A stretch of 64,000 nt of DNA from contig NW_019091362.1 in assembly GCF_001949145.1 (NCBI RefSeq), positions 3,982,519 through 4,046,518 on the forward strand. The letters run 5' to 3'. The notes beneath the pieces are model-generated. The model saw only the letters and a list, made by a program, of their open reading frames with translations. It did not search any database and had not been told where the DNA came from. Both the position numbers and the translations under genes were made by a program. Every line of letters starts with the position of its first letter. Positions within the stretch are counted from its first letter, which is position 1. The DNA comes from Acanthaster planci (taxonomy: Eukaryota; Echinodermata; Asteroidea; Valvatida; Acanthasteridae). Positions 47,181 through 61,100 of the stretch are shown here, in pieces.

Positions 47181-50100
47181 GGCGGACTACTGGATCTTCA
47201 GCAGCTTTTCCTTCAACTGCTCCAATGCTTTCAAGTAGCATTGGCAGTGATAAAACAATTTAATTTCGTCTTTGGTGAGATTTGTCAAAAAAATGCCACG
47301 AAGCACACCTGTTAAAAACCATGTATTGTAAATATCCAATGGCTTACTAAAGTTTTCGTTCATGCAATTGATCCATTGCTCGCTAATACTTTTCTTCCTC
47401 AAGATACTTTAGTTTCTGAATAAGTTATTCATAAGTGGAAATAATAAAAATTCATTTTGTTGAAAAAAAATCATTGATCATTAAATTCAATACATGACCG
47501 AAACTTTATAAAGTAAAACATATACAAAATGTCAAAGAGCAATGAATTATGACCGCTCTAACATCTTGTTTCAACTATTCGAAAATTGGTCAATTTCAAG
47601 AAAAATCCATTTGCGGCAAAGAGACGGCATAAAAATGCAAGGCGCAAAAATACAATTTGATAGCAGCTATTGCTTGGGGATATTGGATATAATCCGAATT
47701 ACTCACAGACCACGCGACCTGCCTCGACCATATATCGCGCAAAACACCGGGAAGTGCCAACCGCAAATGGTGTACAAGTTATTGCGTTTCACCAAGTTGG
47801 CTAATCGATCAAAGGGGCCAGGCACACACAACCGGCTTTCCACATCGGCACCCTGAGCTAGCTCTCCAACACCTGATCAGCTGGGTGGCCAAGGGCAGAA
47901 GGCGAGTCGCCATCGTTCGTGAAACGAGTGCGTAATGGCTTGTTTAATGATCGCTCCCGATGATGCGGTTATACTTAAAAAATCTAAAGACGCATTGAAA
48001 CGCGGTAATCGTTTCTTGGTAGCGAGTGGACTGTGTAACGAAGTGAGAAGGTGGGAGGTCTGCGAGTCGTTTCATGAGCTTTGATGCAAAGAGAAAAAAC
48101 GCATTCATGCAAGGTGTGGTTTCATTCGAAAGTAAATACACAGCACGTGCATCTTCATATGTCTTTAAGTAGATATCCTCAACATGACACAACGTTTTGA
48201 AGAAGAACTCATTTGATCATACAAAAAAAACAGACAGGTAGAGTTTGAGTTTCGACGTTCACTTTTTCAACGGAATGTCAACATTGCACCTCAACAGATA
48301 AGGTGAGGCTTATCGAATGTATAATGGATGTACGCACACATCGAACTGCCTTTGCTCCGGTCATTGGCCCTGCGGGGAATGCTTTTGCATGCAAGCTGTT
48401 TAAATATGCAGTTTAACAGATTTTTTTTCAGTCAAACGCTAACTGGGTTTAGCTTGCATGCATAAAAGGTATTGCTAGTGCTGTAATGGAACTATATAAA
48501 TCCATTGTTTCATTAATGTCAAATTCCGAAGAGGTGACTACATGTACTTGCATTCAGATTGTCGTTGTGATTTACTGCCGAGGAGATTAACATTTAAAAT
48601 TTGGCGAAGTAAATCACCTGTCCAAAATGACCATTCCATTCTGTATACCCAGTGGTCATTGTCTTTTTCCAATGGTATGGCCTGAATGCAATAACGATGT
48701 GGACATTTATGGACAGATGAGCGCCTCTCCAGACGCCGGAAAAAGGTGAGAACATCCTACAAAGAAATACAACAACTTTGCCAGACAGTGCTAGCTCTAA
48801 GACCGGACAGAACACTGTGCCCTGTTCAGCTGAGTCACCTGCATAATATAGTCGATATTTCGCTTCAACTCGTAACGCAGACACGTTTAGTTGAAGACGA
48901 GATTTTACAAACCAACATTCGCACGTCTGATTTCAATGCTCCTATAAAAATGTGACCATCCTAAGTCCCCTCCCCGTGAGTTTTCATACCAGTTGTACAA
49001 CTGGATTGATTGTGCATGTGTATGCAATCGAGAGAATAATACCCGAAAGAATTGAAGAAATTAACTTCTTCGATTCTTAGCTTTAAAAAGTGGGGTCAAT
49101 AGTCAATAATCACCCTTAATATAGTTTAATGTTCCCACCTGATCCAAAAACTTCGAATTAACCGCTTCGAATCTGTTCCCTCTTAAACTATGAATACATT
49201 GACTCATATAGCTACGGAAATCCCGCGATGGAAGAATTTCTTTGCCACAAGTTATCCCCATATTCTGACTTAGGTACTCGGAAAGCTGAACTTCGGAAAC
49301 TTTTGAAAGCGGATTTCTCGCAAATTCACCGGACAAAAGCTCGACTCAGACCAACTGGCCTCTGGTGGGCCAAAGGCCGTACTGGATTCAGAAATTCTGT
49401 GCCAAATTGAGAAATTACAGGTGTAAGTACGGGTACATACTCATAGGCGTGCAATTTCGATGATCTGCCCGGTATTTTGTGAATTTAGGGAAAAGTGTGG
49501 GTCTTGTCTTTGGATGAAACATAACATAGCACTTATTTTGGGCAACTGTGGAATCGAAAGATTTGCAGATACTAAGAAACCAAATTCGACCAATCAGCTG
49601 TTATCTTCATGATTAATTAGTCATGCTACAACTTGTATTTAGCAAACAGGGCCTAAGCTTGGACGGGGGATTAAACAAGACTCCCTTAGATACGTCATAA
49701 TGTTTAATCCCAACAGTCCTGAATCCTCCAATTTTAATACAATTTTGCACACACCCTAGGGAGTTAAGGTTAATATTATGGAACTGCTGAATATGAAGTT
49801 ATATCTTCATTCGCCGAAAAGTACCATGTATATATTTTTCCAGTAATAATCGCCCTTAGATGTGAATGGCCTCTTAACTCCTGAAGGTGACATTAGAACC
49901 TACAGTTTGTCACCGTGACTACTGGCAGGTGCGGCCTTTACGTTTGTATTATACTAGTCGGTAGAGAAATGAGGACGTCGTTTTGACACAATGGGGACAT
50001 TTGACACAACGGTCCTTTTTGTTTGATGTGGGCATGCGCGCGCAGTTCTAGGCATGCGTGTTAGTTCTGAACACGCGCACAACCATAGAAAAGGACTGGT

Positions 50101-51900
50101 GTGTCTGCCGCCACCATGCGTCTCAAAGTCTCCCATTAATTTGAGGTAGAGAGTAATTTGCCAATCAGCTCACCGCATGCAGTGAGGATGGTTGTGATCT
50201 ATTTACCAAGAACACACGCTATCTGGAATAAAAAAAAATGCATTCCTCATATTTCATGTCGGTGGTGACACTTCATATGTTCTCCAGGCAAACAATCTGG
50301 CATTCAAATGCCCCAGTTTAATCGATAGTCTTCAGGCCTGGTTGGTTTTGACCAATGGGCATGAACAATGCACCTTGGAGGAGCTATACTGTGGACTGGG
50401 AGCCGTAATTCAGTGAATCTCGCAAACTGACTCGGGACCACGGACCAATTAGGCTGGCTGGTCACCTGACGAGCTGTGGGCTGTCACACCCAAGGCAAGA
50501 GGACTTTAAACCCTGGGATTTAAATTGATGCTGTCTCCAGCACGTACGTACAGTTGAGACAATTACAATGCTACAGTCGAATTAAATTAAGGAACAAACT
50601 CTTGAGAGGCGTGGCGTGGCAGAGTGACGTACATTCCGTGACACAAAGTTGAAGGCGGGTTTTTCTTTGAGTGGGGCATTGAAAATCTGGCACATATTAG
50701 ACCGAAAACAATTGCAACCAAGAATGCGAAGTACGAAAAATTATCGCAGTATTTAGTGCCTGCTTCAGAAGAGCATGAGGGATTGTGTCAATCATTGAAT
50801 ACTGAGTCGAGCCGGTGTTATGATGACGTACTGCACCATACATGTTTGTTCTGGTAGGCCTACTGGCTGCTACACAGAAACGTGAAACAGTCGTTTATGG
50901 GCGGGTGGCAATCGGCGTGAGGCCGAGGAAAAGCACCCGACACCTCCTCTAATTGGATGAATTGGTCAGCGAAGCGGGATTGAGACCAACCACAGCTCGA
51001 ATTACTCGCAGTCAAGTTCAACGACCGGCTGTCGTGCTTTCGCATTTCGCTATCTCGACGTTTTTTGTCATACGAAAACTTAGAGAGAGGTTTTCCTGGA
51101 AAGTGATTATTGTTGTTTTCCTCGAAAGTGATTATTCTTTTCAGTTGGTTCAAGGCTATGTGGTGTGTCAGTGGATGGAATGTGCTTTCACTTGCGAAAG
51201 TTTATTGGACTTTGGGTAAAAGATCATTTTGTCCGGGGCCAAGGTGTGAACAATGTGGAATAGCTAGTGCTGCAGACACTTGTTTTCTGAAAGGTTTGTT
51301 TTATCATCCTGTTACTTTTTAAAAACGTCTTGAAAGATAAGTACTTCTAGCCACCATCGGTGTAAAGAAGGTACATTCAGGTTTGGCAAAGCTCCTTTAA
51401 ATGCCTTAAGTTCATTTCGGGGAATTGCAGAGACGGTTATTCATGTCATTAGCTGACCTTTGTACTCTATCAAATCAGTGGGCGATACTGCACAATTGGG
51501 CCTGGAAGGATGAGAGAGTCACGATTGGAAAAACGTGTGCAAATCCAGTGGGGGATCCGTGACCCTACACTGACGTACATGTACTTAAGAGCAACGTACA
51601 ATTTGAATTCCTCTTCGAAATAAAAGCCTGGCCAGCGATGATAGAATAGATTGTATGAAGACTTTTACAACTAGTAAAATCAATCGATCTACGATTTTAA
51701 ATCTCGTTTATGTCCATCGGTAACCCAGCAAAATGCGCACCACTGCAAAGGTTCATTACAGTCGGGTGGCACAGAAAAGCCTCCACGACTTGTCCTCGCA
51801 ACTGTGACGAAAAGCATGGTGTGACTTCATCCGGATGTGTCAACAATTAAAGAATTGATGCAAACCGTAGATTACAGACTATACTTGTAAAGCCCGAGTA
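47181..51900. other. Intergenic DNA upstream of the Reeler/ECM1-like gene
   Basis: ORFs of 60-104 codons on both strands show no domain or splice context. A perfect 12-bp inverted repeat (TGCATGCAAGCT at 48386-48397, mirrored at 48451-48462) could form a hairpin. Nothing else is supported. Confidence 0.4.
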
Positions 51901-51910
51901 AGCAATCTTC

Positions 51911-51920
51911 GATATATAAG
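51911..51920 (+). promoter_or_regulatory. Possible TATA box of the Reeler/ECM1-like gene
   Basis: GATATATAAG lies 130 bases before the ATG of the signal-peptide exon, leaving room for a transcription start near 51945 and a 5' UTR of about 100 nt. The match is to the motif only; an additional upstream non-coding exon cannot be excluded. Confidence 0.3.
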
Positions 51921-52040
51921 TCCAACCCAATGACCCCAAAAAGCAGATAGTCACCAGTTTTTCCAAAGGGACGGAGTTCGAGGCACTCTGTATTTGTCTC
52001 AGTACAGGTTTTTGTTCCATCGCCTCTCAGCGTGCGTGGG

Positions 52041-52104
52041 ATGATGCTAGTCAAAAGCATTTTGCTTTGTCTCTCAGCCATACAAACTGTACAAGCTTCG
52101 AGCG
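52041..52104 (+). CDS. Reeler/ECM1-like gene exon 1: signal peptide
   Basis: ATG ATG at 52041 begins MMLVKSILLCLSAIQTVQAS, a hydrophobic core followed by a small-residue VQA cleavage site. The exon ends G|GTAAGT (phase 1). An earlier in-frame GTG at 52032 is not needed. Exon 2 lies 1.9 kb downstream. Confidence 0.78.
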
Positions 52105-55100
52105 GTAAGTACATTCAGCCTTGTCAGTTTCTCACAGTCTTTACTAAATTTTGTTTACGATTTTTTTTTAGCCAGAACTACGAAATAATGATCGTTCCGT
52201 ATAACCTTGTACCCCAGGTGCATACACATAATACGCAATAACGGTTTTCCGTCAGGCTGTCATGCATACATAAACGATTCATATCCTTGCCCTTCGTCGG
52301 CTTCCCCTGAACGGTCTTGAGGGAGCAATAGCCCACAGTCACACGTCCCATCAACGGAATCCACGGCATTGAAAATTTTCAACATTCTTATTTCATTATT
52401 AAATTGGATGACAACACACCATGCATTTTATGAGTGAAACTCTGGGAGAAATAACAAAGTGTACCAGGGACAGGGTGAAAAAATTGTCTCATTCTTGAGT
52501 TAACTCGTAGGTACGACTCATACGTCGTATATAAACTTGCATCTCGTACCTACCACTAATTCATACCTGCGAAGTATATACAATGTACGGACAATTTGTA
52601 TCTCATATATACGAATTATATCTCGTACGGATGAGTGAAAACTTATATTAAACTCGTACGTTTGAGATTAAGCCGTAGGTATATGAGATATGGGTTGTGG
52701 TGTATAAAATATCATTCACCTTTAGACCGCTTTGAGATTGCCCACAATTCGTATTTGGGCTGCCTGGTGTCAGATTTATCTAAAAAATATGATTTTTCCC
52801 ATTACTTATTTTCATATGAGTTCAGGAGTAGTCTTTATTTTGGTCTTTTAATAGCTGCGCAAGATCTTTTTTCAGATTTCTTGCATTATTATCATTTTTG
52901 TACTGACGGCTTTCCATAGTCTTACCGACCATTTGTGGGCAAAAATACCATGTGTCGTTAAAAATGCTCTTGTGTGGATTCATAATGTGGTAGTCGATTC
53001 GGCGCCTGATCGTGGGGTGGTGGTGGTCATGATTGGTGGTGGTGTGGGGTTGGTGGTTAAAGCTGTGATGGCCTGATCAATGGTATTACCGAATTACTCG
53101 CAAGAATCCGAAAATACAAATATATGGATTATCTTTATCTCACCGAGATCTGAATTCGCCGTACACAATCACGTAACATATTACAGAGCTTTTTGATAGG
53201 CTACAGATTAAAATAGCTTGTAATCTGTAAAGCATGCGATTTGTTTTGTTGCGGCCACCTGTTTTTCATTAATCACTGCGTAACAGGCGTGATAATTATT
53301 TCAAAGAATGGAAAAATCTGGGCACAAAAGAGGGCAAGCTGTAAGGAGGAGACCACGAGAAGCAATTACGGTTTTAGAGGTGGGAAGAAAACCCCAGAGG
53401 ACTATTCTGGGTAACTCCCACGGAATCAGGTAGGGACTGAAAACTCAATCCACATGTGGACCTGACTAAAAAGTTAAACCGTCATTCAACCCATTAAGCA
53501 ATGCCACAGTTCATATAAAAATACACAAATCAAATCAAAGGGACGGAAGGTGAAACAATTTGCAGCACGAAATACACGTTGAAATTACAAACATCGTACA
53601 ATTATGAGATACCACTGTTCCTTGCTGTTGTGCTAAATCAGATTACCTGAAGAAAGTTTCCTATCCAGGTGTTACTATTGGAAGAACGTTGGAATAAAGT
53701 AAACTATGGACGAGGTTGTTGGATTTACGCCCCTAGTCCGTGTACAAAACACTATGACATCACACAAAGCCATAAAAATGCAAATCAAAGCGTGCGTTTG
53801 TTTTCTATCTGAGCTAACGTATAGAACTTTTTCTTCCATAATCAGGACAGAAAATAGATGGGTTGAATTCAGTTTTAAAATACGTTGTACCCTTTTAGTA
53901 TTTTGATAATACATGCATATTATCAGTGTGAGACTGTGATATTAACAAAATAATTATGTGTGAGTGTCACGCTTAATGCGTGAGAGTTGGTAGCCTTCTG
54001 ACCGTTTAAATGAAAGCTATCGAGTTGCGTTTCTTTTTGTCAACGATAGGCTTATTTTTGGACGAGTGCCCAGTGTTCACACAGCGTAACACTGATTCCA
54101 ATGACTTAGGTGACGTCACTGGGACGCCCGCCTATGATCTGGTGGCCAGTCAAGTTCAGTTTGGTTACCTACCGAACCAGCAGTATGAATGTAAGTTCGA
54201 TTGCCAAACTAAAGTGTAATTTCAGTATTATTTGACACAATTTTCACGCAGCTTTCAATGGGTGGAAACTCAAACCCACTTCTGTCGTTTGGTTTTCCTT
54301 GATCTCTCATACGAAACCCCTATAGTGCCATCGAGTATATAATGGTACTACAGGACTTTCATACTGTCATGAAGTGCCGTCGTTGTAATGTTTGGGCAGT
54401 CAATATGAAGTTAGGGAATTCTCTGTAAATAAATCACAGGAGTGTCATTAAGGTAACGCAAACTCTCCACCCCATGAAAGCTGCGTAAAACACTCTTCTC
54501 TACTCTCAGACCATTTTTTGTTTTGCGAACTTGGCCCACTTTTTTCCAAGAAAATAAAACGTACTGTATATAAACGTACATGTACTGTATAACAAAAATT
54601 GAACATCGATTAGAGTTTGTATTTTTTAAATGACTGCTTAATTAGTAATTAATATATACTTAAATTTGTTAGATTTTGAACTGAAAGGCAGACGTATGCT
54701 TGAATAAAGTAAAACGTAAATCAAGTGTAATTCCATTACCCATGTTTTGAGCTCATTTTACATACTCATCTCCACGTAATGACCACAGGGTTCCGGTGTT
54801 GTGCTCCCGGGTAATGGTGACAACACCCCCTACTTTTTTTTCAGAATAAAATACATGATTAATAAGGTCGGGTTATAACTTTTCATTCTTTGGTCTGGAT
54901 CGATCAAATATAAACGAAAACATTCGGATGCGTTAACCAGGGGATCTCCCTCAAATTTCTTATTCATGAACAAGAAATTTTAGATGAGGCAAACGTAAAA
55001 TCCACATTGCTATACTCAGAAAAAACCTGACGCCTGCAGTTGAATCTTCAGTGTCATAACGAGTTGGTGATGAGTTCCTTTTTGGTAGAACTAGTTAATT

Positions 55101-58100
55101 CTTCTTCCAGAAGACCATTTATTGAGGGTTTAGCGGTAGTCTGTAAGATATCGAACTAAACATATATGGCTGCATAGCTAAAATAGTATTAGGTTTATAA
55201 ATCAATCTTTGTGTCCTCTGTCAGAGTTATATGGATCTTTCATTACAGTAAAACTTAGCTCATTGCATTATACTTAGCTTGGAAATGACAGAACACCCTG
55301 TTTTGAATAATAACGTTAAATACAAGTTACAGTTATGGATGGGCTCAGGAAAAGCTTTTATTCAATGTCTCTAGGCCTTTTATCTCTAAAAGTGCAAGTT
55401 CAGAAATTCAAGTGGCCCCAACTCTCTATGATCATAGAATTCAATTCCAAATGTAATGCCACAGACAGGACTCTAAACAAGATAGGCCGCTTCATGTCAT
55501 GTAAATTCAAAACACGGTTTCCTCGTGTAAATAAAAGACTCTGGCGTGGTCCATCGGTGACACCTGGCTGACACATCGTTGTGACTTCAGTGGTGATAGG
55601 AGACTTCAGACAACGTCAGTGTTTTATAAATTATAAATGACTCTCAGCGTTCATGATGCTCTGATGAACGTAACTGAGAACCGTGCCAACAACAGTTATT
55701 TGTGAGAAAGAAAGTTGCAAGTTCAACAAACATGTCCTTCTGATATTTTACTGTCGCATGGCACACCTGGTGCACGTGTACGTACCTTATCAGTAAAAAA
55801 AAAAACTCGATTAAAAAGGGAACCTGTCCAAAACGTTTAAGACCTAATCAGGAGAATGAACACCGATCATATTCTGAGCTGCTGGCGCAGGCTTCGTAAA
55901 CGGCCGGTCAAGACCGACCGACCAAGTCACCGTTTACACGAAGAGCCACACAATAATGTAGATTTCAAAGAAATGGCCGAGAAGCTTCTCCTATATAAAA
56001 CTGCAGAAACACTAATATGTTTATGTTATACCAACAAGTTTATGCAGTAAAAACCCTCAAATGATTCTGTGAGAGTTAAACTTTTGCTTGGTTCAAGTAA
56101 TTAAAATGAACATAGTGGTTGAATAGCCGAAATCAACTAGTAAAGATGAGCGTTCGTCCGTGTCACCCAAGAATCCATATTTTCCTACTTTTTGGCCCTT
56201 TCGTACAATGTAATTTTCATAGGGAAGAGCACACGCAATCACGCCCGCGCCACTGTTAATGTAACAAAGGTGTGTGGCTCTTTGTGAAAATGAAAATCTG
56301 ACTTGGCCTACTTTTCGGTCTTTCCATATTTTACGTTTTGTGCGTGTACGAAGAGCATTCAGATTTGTGTCTCTTCGTGAAACACAAAATGCGCTTATCG
56401 AGACGTGCGGCTCGTCGTGAAAACAGTGACGATTTATTCCCATTCAGAAATACTTTTTGAGTCAGAAAGTGTAAACAACCTTTAAAATTACATAAGTATT
56501 TCCAACTACTTCATTAAAAAAAACCCCTCCAGCTATGTTATAGTTTGTGTCTCTTGCGAGTACTGCAGCTCCTATCCATCTCCTTATATGAAGGCCCATG
56601 CTGTGTGGGTGGCGCTGGCGCATAACGTCATGGAGCAATGCAGTGTAAATTTGGCACTGGCATTGCCAAATCAACATTTGGGGTAGTAATCAAAATCAGT
56701 AGCACTGTGCAAACGCGAGTGAAGATTGTGAACGTTCAACCTATATAAGGGAAAAGGAACCAATTGTGTTAAAACGCCCTTTTTGATAAGGACACTAAAG
56801 CTAGAATGTGGTCGTGCGGACAGAAGACTTTAAAAGGCTGAAGAGTCAGCCGCCAAACGACACGATATGCTCACTAAGCAGAGCTAAAAATTGTGTTGAT
56901 TTAAGCGGATGGGGTTAAACCAGAGGGCCCAGAGTAAACCCCTCGTGGCACGGAGCAAACCAGCGAACAACCCCGCTTATTATGGCCTAGGCAGGAGATA
57001 TTGAACGCAGAACACAAGTGATGAGAGCACGGTGAGCGCTTCACACACTGGTACCCGCGCAACCTATGCCACCATTTTCGAATCTCCGTTGAAGCAAACT
57101 TTACTTTACAATGCGATCGTCATACTTGCAGTGAGGATCGAAGCAAGCAACCAAGCCCGCCCGTTCTCCAGATTTATCTTAAAGTCCGATAATTCTGACA
57201 AAACCTGTGAGGATGTAACCCTGGTTCCCAGCTCTGGAAACGTCAGATACCTTGAGGACTGTCCGGGAGTCTTGGTGTCCGACCGGCCTCAGCAAGCAAG
57301 CAATGCTTCCTTTCACTGGGAATCACCGTCTTGCGGCTGTGTCATATTCAGGTATTAATTTCTTTTATATAGGACGATTGGGCATTTGCTCGTTTTTGGG
57401 TGACGTTTTTCCATCTCCCAAGTTTCGACTATCCTGGATCTCAAAATGATGTTCCTGTCGGCAAGGGTAGATCCAAACCAGAAATGGACTTTGTATGATA
57501 GGCTTCTCAACATTAATAATGTAAATTAATAACGTGACCAGTTTAAAATATCCAAGCTGGCCGCTTTCCAGTGAAGGTACTTCAGTGAGTAATGAACGAT
57601 ACAGACACCTTGCTATCCAGATCATTGGATCTGCCGCCAAAAACGGAGTAGACATTAATATGTCAAAATTTATGCTACAAATTAGGTCTGAAAAGGAGGC
57701 CGTTTTGAGGTCCAAGATGGCGGCAACGATATTAGCAAAAAAAATGCCAGTGGAATTCGAGTTCAAGGTCAAATACATGCACATCGAGATATTTGAAAAT
57801 TTCCATCGACAGGAAACCAAAAGGCGCCAGCCAATAATACCTAGTTTTCCACTCATGTATTTTTTGTGTAAATATTAAGAATTACTGAGTCTTGAGTTGC
57901 CTTGTGATTATGTAAGAGTCTGTATTGAGGTGTTAAATTTAATAGCTAACATAATTTAAAAGTCATTTGTGTCAGACTGCTCAAATTGTCATTGCTCCTG
58001 ATTTAGAGAAACTTTCTTATTATATCCTGGAGAATGGAATCAAAGATTAGACCTGGCTGATCTTTCTTAAACTTGATCCAAATAGAAAGGAACTAAGAAC

Positions 58101-61100
58101 CGTGAAACTGATATTGTCAGAGACTATTAATCGTGGAAAGGAAATGTTTATCAACTGAAAGAAATAATTCATTTTTTTCCCACAAAGAGCGATCGTCTTT
58201 GATGATACAACATCTCAGTCTACAAATCTTCAGCTCACTGTCTGCCCTTACTCGCCGGATTTAGACAACTATCTAAATAGTGAGTTTCTTCATAACTTTC
58301 GTCTGCTTTTCCTGTTCGTCTGTTTTCTTAGTCTATGTCCTACATTGTAATAGCTGCAGTTCAACCATCCCCAATGACTGGTTGCTAGGTTGCATCCGGT
58401 TGGTTCAGGCTAATGTCCATTTTCTATCATCTCTATTTTGTCAACATTACACGCACCCTCGTTTTACGCTTAAAAACCTCTCTCCAAAATTTCCCCCCAC
58501 GTTAAGCTCTGCTGCACGAAATCGACCCGGAAGGTTACAACTTCACGAATGAGCGAGACAGCAATTTTGAGAACGAGTACGATGACGGCTTATTTGAAGG
58601 TATGTCAAAACAAGGGAGTTGTGTAGTCGATTTAAATGAACCATTTTCTAGTAAATAAGTTTCGACAGACTGTAAGCCATCCCCCGTCTGATTTGCTTTA
58701 AAATGAAATGGGGAAAACTGGCAGTGAAACTCGGAATTTCCATCAGTTCCAAGACTTGTTGAACATGATTGTCATATTAACAGTAAGAGGTCATATTCTA
58801 AAGAAGCAAAACATTCATTGAAGTATTGTCACTTTGTCCCCTGAAATAAAAAATGAGGATCAAAGAGAAAAAAAAGAGTGAAAAGCAAGGGAAACAGGGA
58901 CTGGGAAGATAAATGCTAGCTCTCATCGAGTGTGAAATGGCGCCCTCCCACTGTTGATGGTGTATCAGTTTGTTGCTGTTGAATGCTTCCCCAAAGATAT
59001 GCCCCCCCCCGTGACTCTCGCGTTGCGCGACTGATGAGCAGGGATACTAGCTGTTAAGCACATTATAGTCTGAGAAAATCCAAAACATCGAGTATCTCTC
59101 GACCTGAATTTGAAATAGTTTTTACAAAATTTCACTTTGTCATGTCATGGCACAAATGCAACACGAGTAGTTTATCTACTAAGGAATTTGTCCCCTAAAA
59201 TTGATCTCGTAGATAGCCTCTACTTTGTGATTTTCAACTTTGGATATTGGGAATAAAATCATGGGACCTTTATTCCTATAAATTCTGAGCCAGACGAAGA
59301 TTTCGACGAAGGAATAACAGACGTCAACTACTCGGACAAGCATCCAGTTGTTGGCGATCCAAAGATATTGTGTCAAGAATTCCAAGATCTTCGAGGCGCA
59401 GGCATGAGCCCTCTCCTTCGTCGTCGATGGTGGCGCTGTTGTAAACGAGCAGGTGCGTATGAGGCCCGGACTGATTCAACTGGCTACAGATGGTGGAAAT
59501 AACACATGAGATGCACTTGAATGGAAATGGTTGCTAACGATTGGCTTTCATAGGTTCACATGCTGTGTGCAGTCGTAGTCAAATTACTCAGAAACGACCT
59601 AATCTTGCACTGGCACAGTTGTAGATTGAGTGAGGGCGCTGTATTTCAGGTATGTCAAAGCACCATGTAGGCCTAGTCCATGTCAATCACTCCAATCCCA
59701 GTCGTCAAGCGCCACCTTACATGCGTTAAACAGCGAGCAATTTTCCTGCTGTTGGACACATCATTGCCTGAATGGCGTTACTCAGTTCAAAGAAAAAAGA
59801 GGAAGAAGGAAAAAAAAAAACAAAACAAACAAACAAACAAAAAACTCAGTGCACTTCTTGTTTGCTAACTCAGTGTATCACTGGTCACTTTTGGTTGCAC
59901 CTACAGTACTGTTATTAGAAAGAAGTTACAGATTTTGGCAGCAGTTTCCACCTTTTAATGGCGCAAGATATATTGCTTTTAGTGATAACTTAATCCTGAC
60001 ATTTCTGGTGCAGTTTTGATTGCATACTGTATTCTGTTGTATTGAACACAGTCAGTGTTAGGATCAGAGAAACAATTCCCGAGTCCATCTGTGACGAAAA
60101 ATACACCTGATGGAACATTAAGAAACAAAGAAGTGTACTGGTGTTAATCTTAAGTTAAAAAAATTGCTGTATATTCTGAGGACGAGCATCAAAAACTCCT
60201 GATTTAGTAAACAGACGTGTATTAATAAACCCCTGCGACTAGGGGCATCTGTTCAGAATTTGGGTTTGCGATATCCAGAATATCTGTGAATCAGTAACCA
60301 TTTATAATATCTAAGTGATTGTTAAATTTCTCAATGTTTTCTAGGAGGTAAGCTCAAGAGATGTATTGCCAGGACCATACCAGCTTACGCAAGAACGAAG
60401 CTGCGAGTATGTAGCGTTTGCCAAGCATTCAAAAGAAAAGCAATGACATCATCGCCTTCAGAGATGTCAGCGATGACAACGGTTTTCAGCGCAGGTAGTT
60501 GCTGCAGAATAAAAAGGCCAAATCGACAAGTCCGGTGTTTTCAAAAAGTCAAAATGCAATCAATAGATAAGTTCTGTGATGGTCTGATTCAAGCCCCGTT
60601 TTTCCTGCCAAAGTCAGTGAGGAAACAGTTCCAACAGTCTGGTTTGTCGAAGACGCAGTATATCCACCCTTGCTGTGCAGATGAAGGGAAGTACCGCTAC
60701 GACTGCTTTTCACGGGAACACGAAGAAGGTGCCGCCAGCCAAAAAAACCCTCTGATACTCACCGCCAGCCCTGGCGAACGTCTCTGTGCTCTCGCAAAGA
60801 GAAAGGAGGCAAAGTTTCCTGGTCTTAGGAGTTGCTGTAAAGTTGAAGATATACACAATAAGGTGATGTGCCTTGGGAGGGTTGTTCGAGCAGGTTTCGA
60901 TGATAAATGCCAGAGGAGGCAATTTTGGGCCCGGAAAAAGTCGGCCTTAGGACAGGGTGTTATAGGAAAGCGAATCACAGAGTGTTGTGAAGCCACAGGC
61001 GAGGCGCGGTTTCAATGTTTCGTAACATCTGGTGATAAGCTGACGACATCCCAGGTTCAAAGTGAGATCAGTGTGATCCTGAGAGTAACATTTGGGGAGA

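Noticed and set aside
57032-57131. Upstream part of the ORF containing exon 3
   Set aside because: A CAG acceptor at 57131 and Reeler continuity with exon 2 indicate that the exon starts at 57132; the earlier codons are intronic.
57365-57878. 163-codon minus and 114-codon plus ORFs
   Set aside because: They lie in intron 3 of the Reeler/ECM1-like gene, have no domain match, and the plus ORF cannot be spliced in phase with exons 3 and 4.
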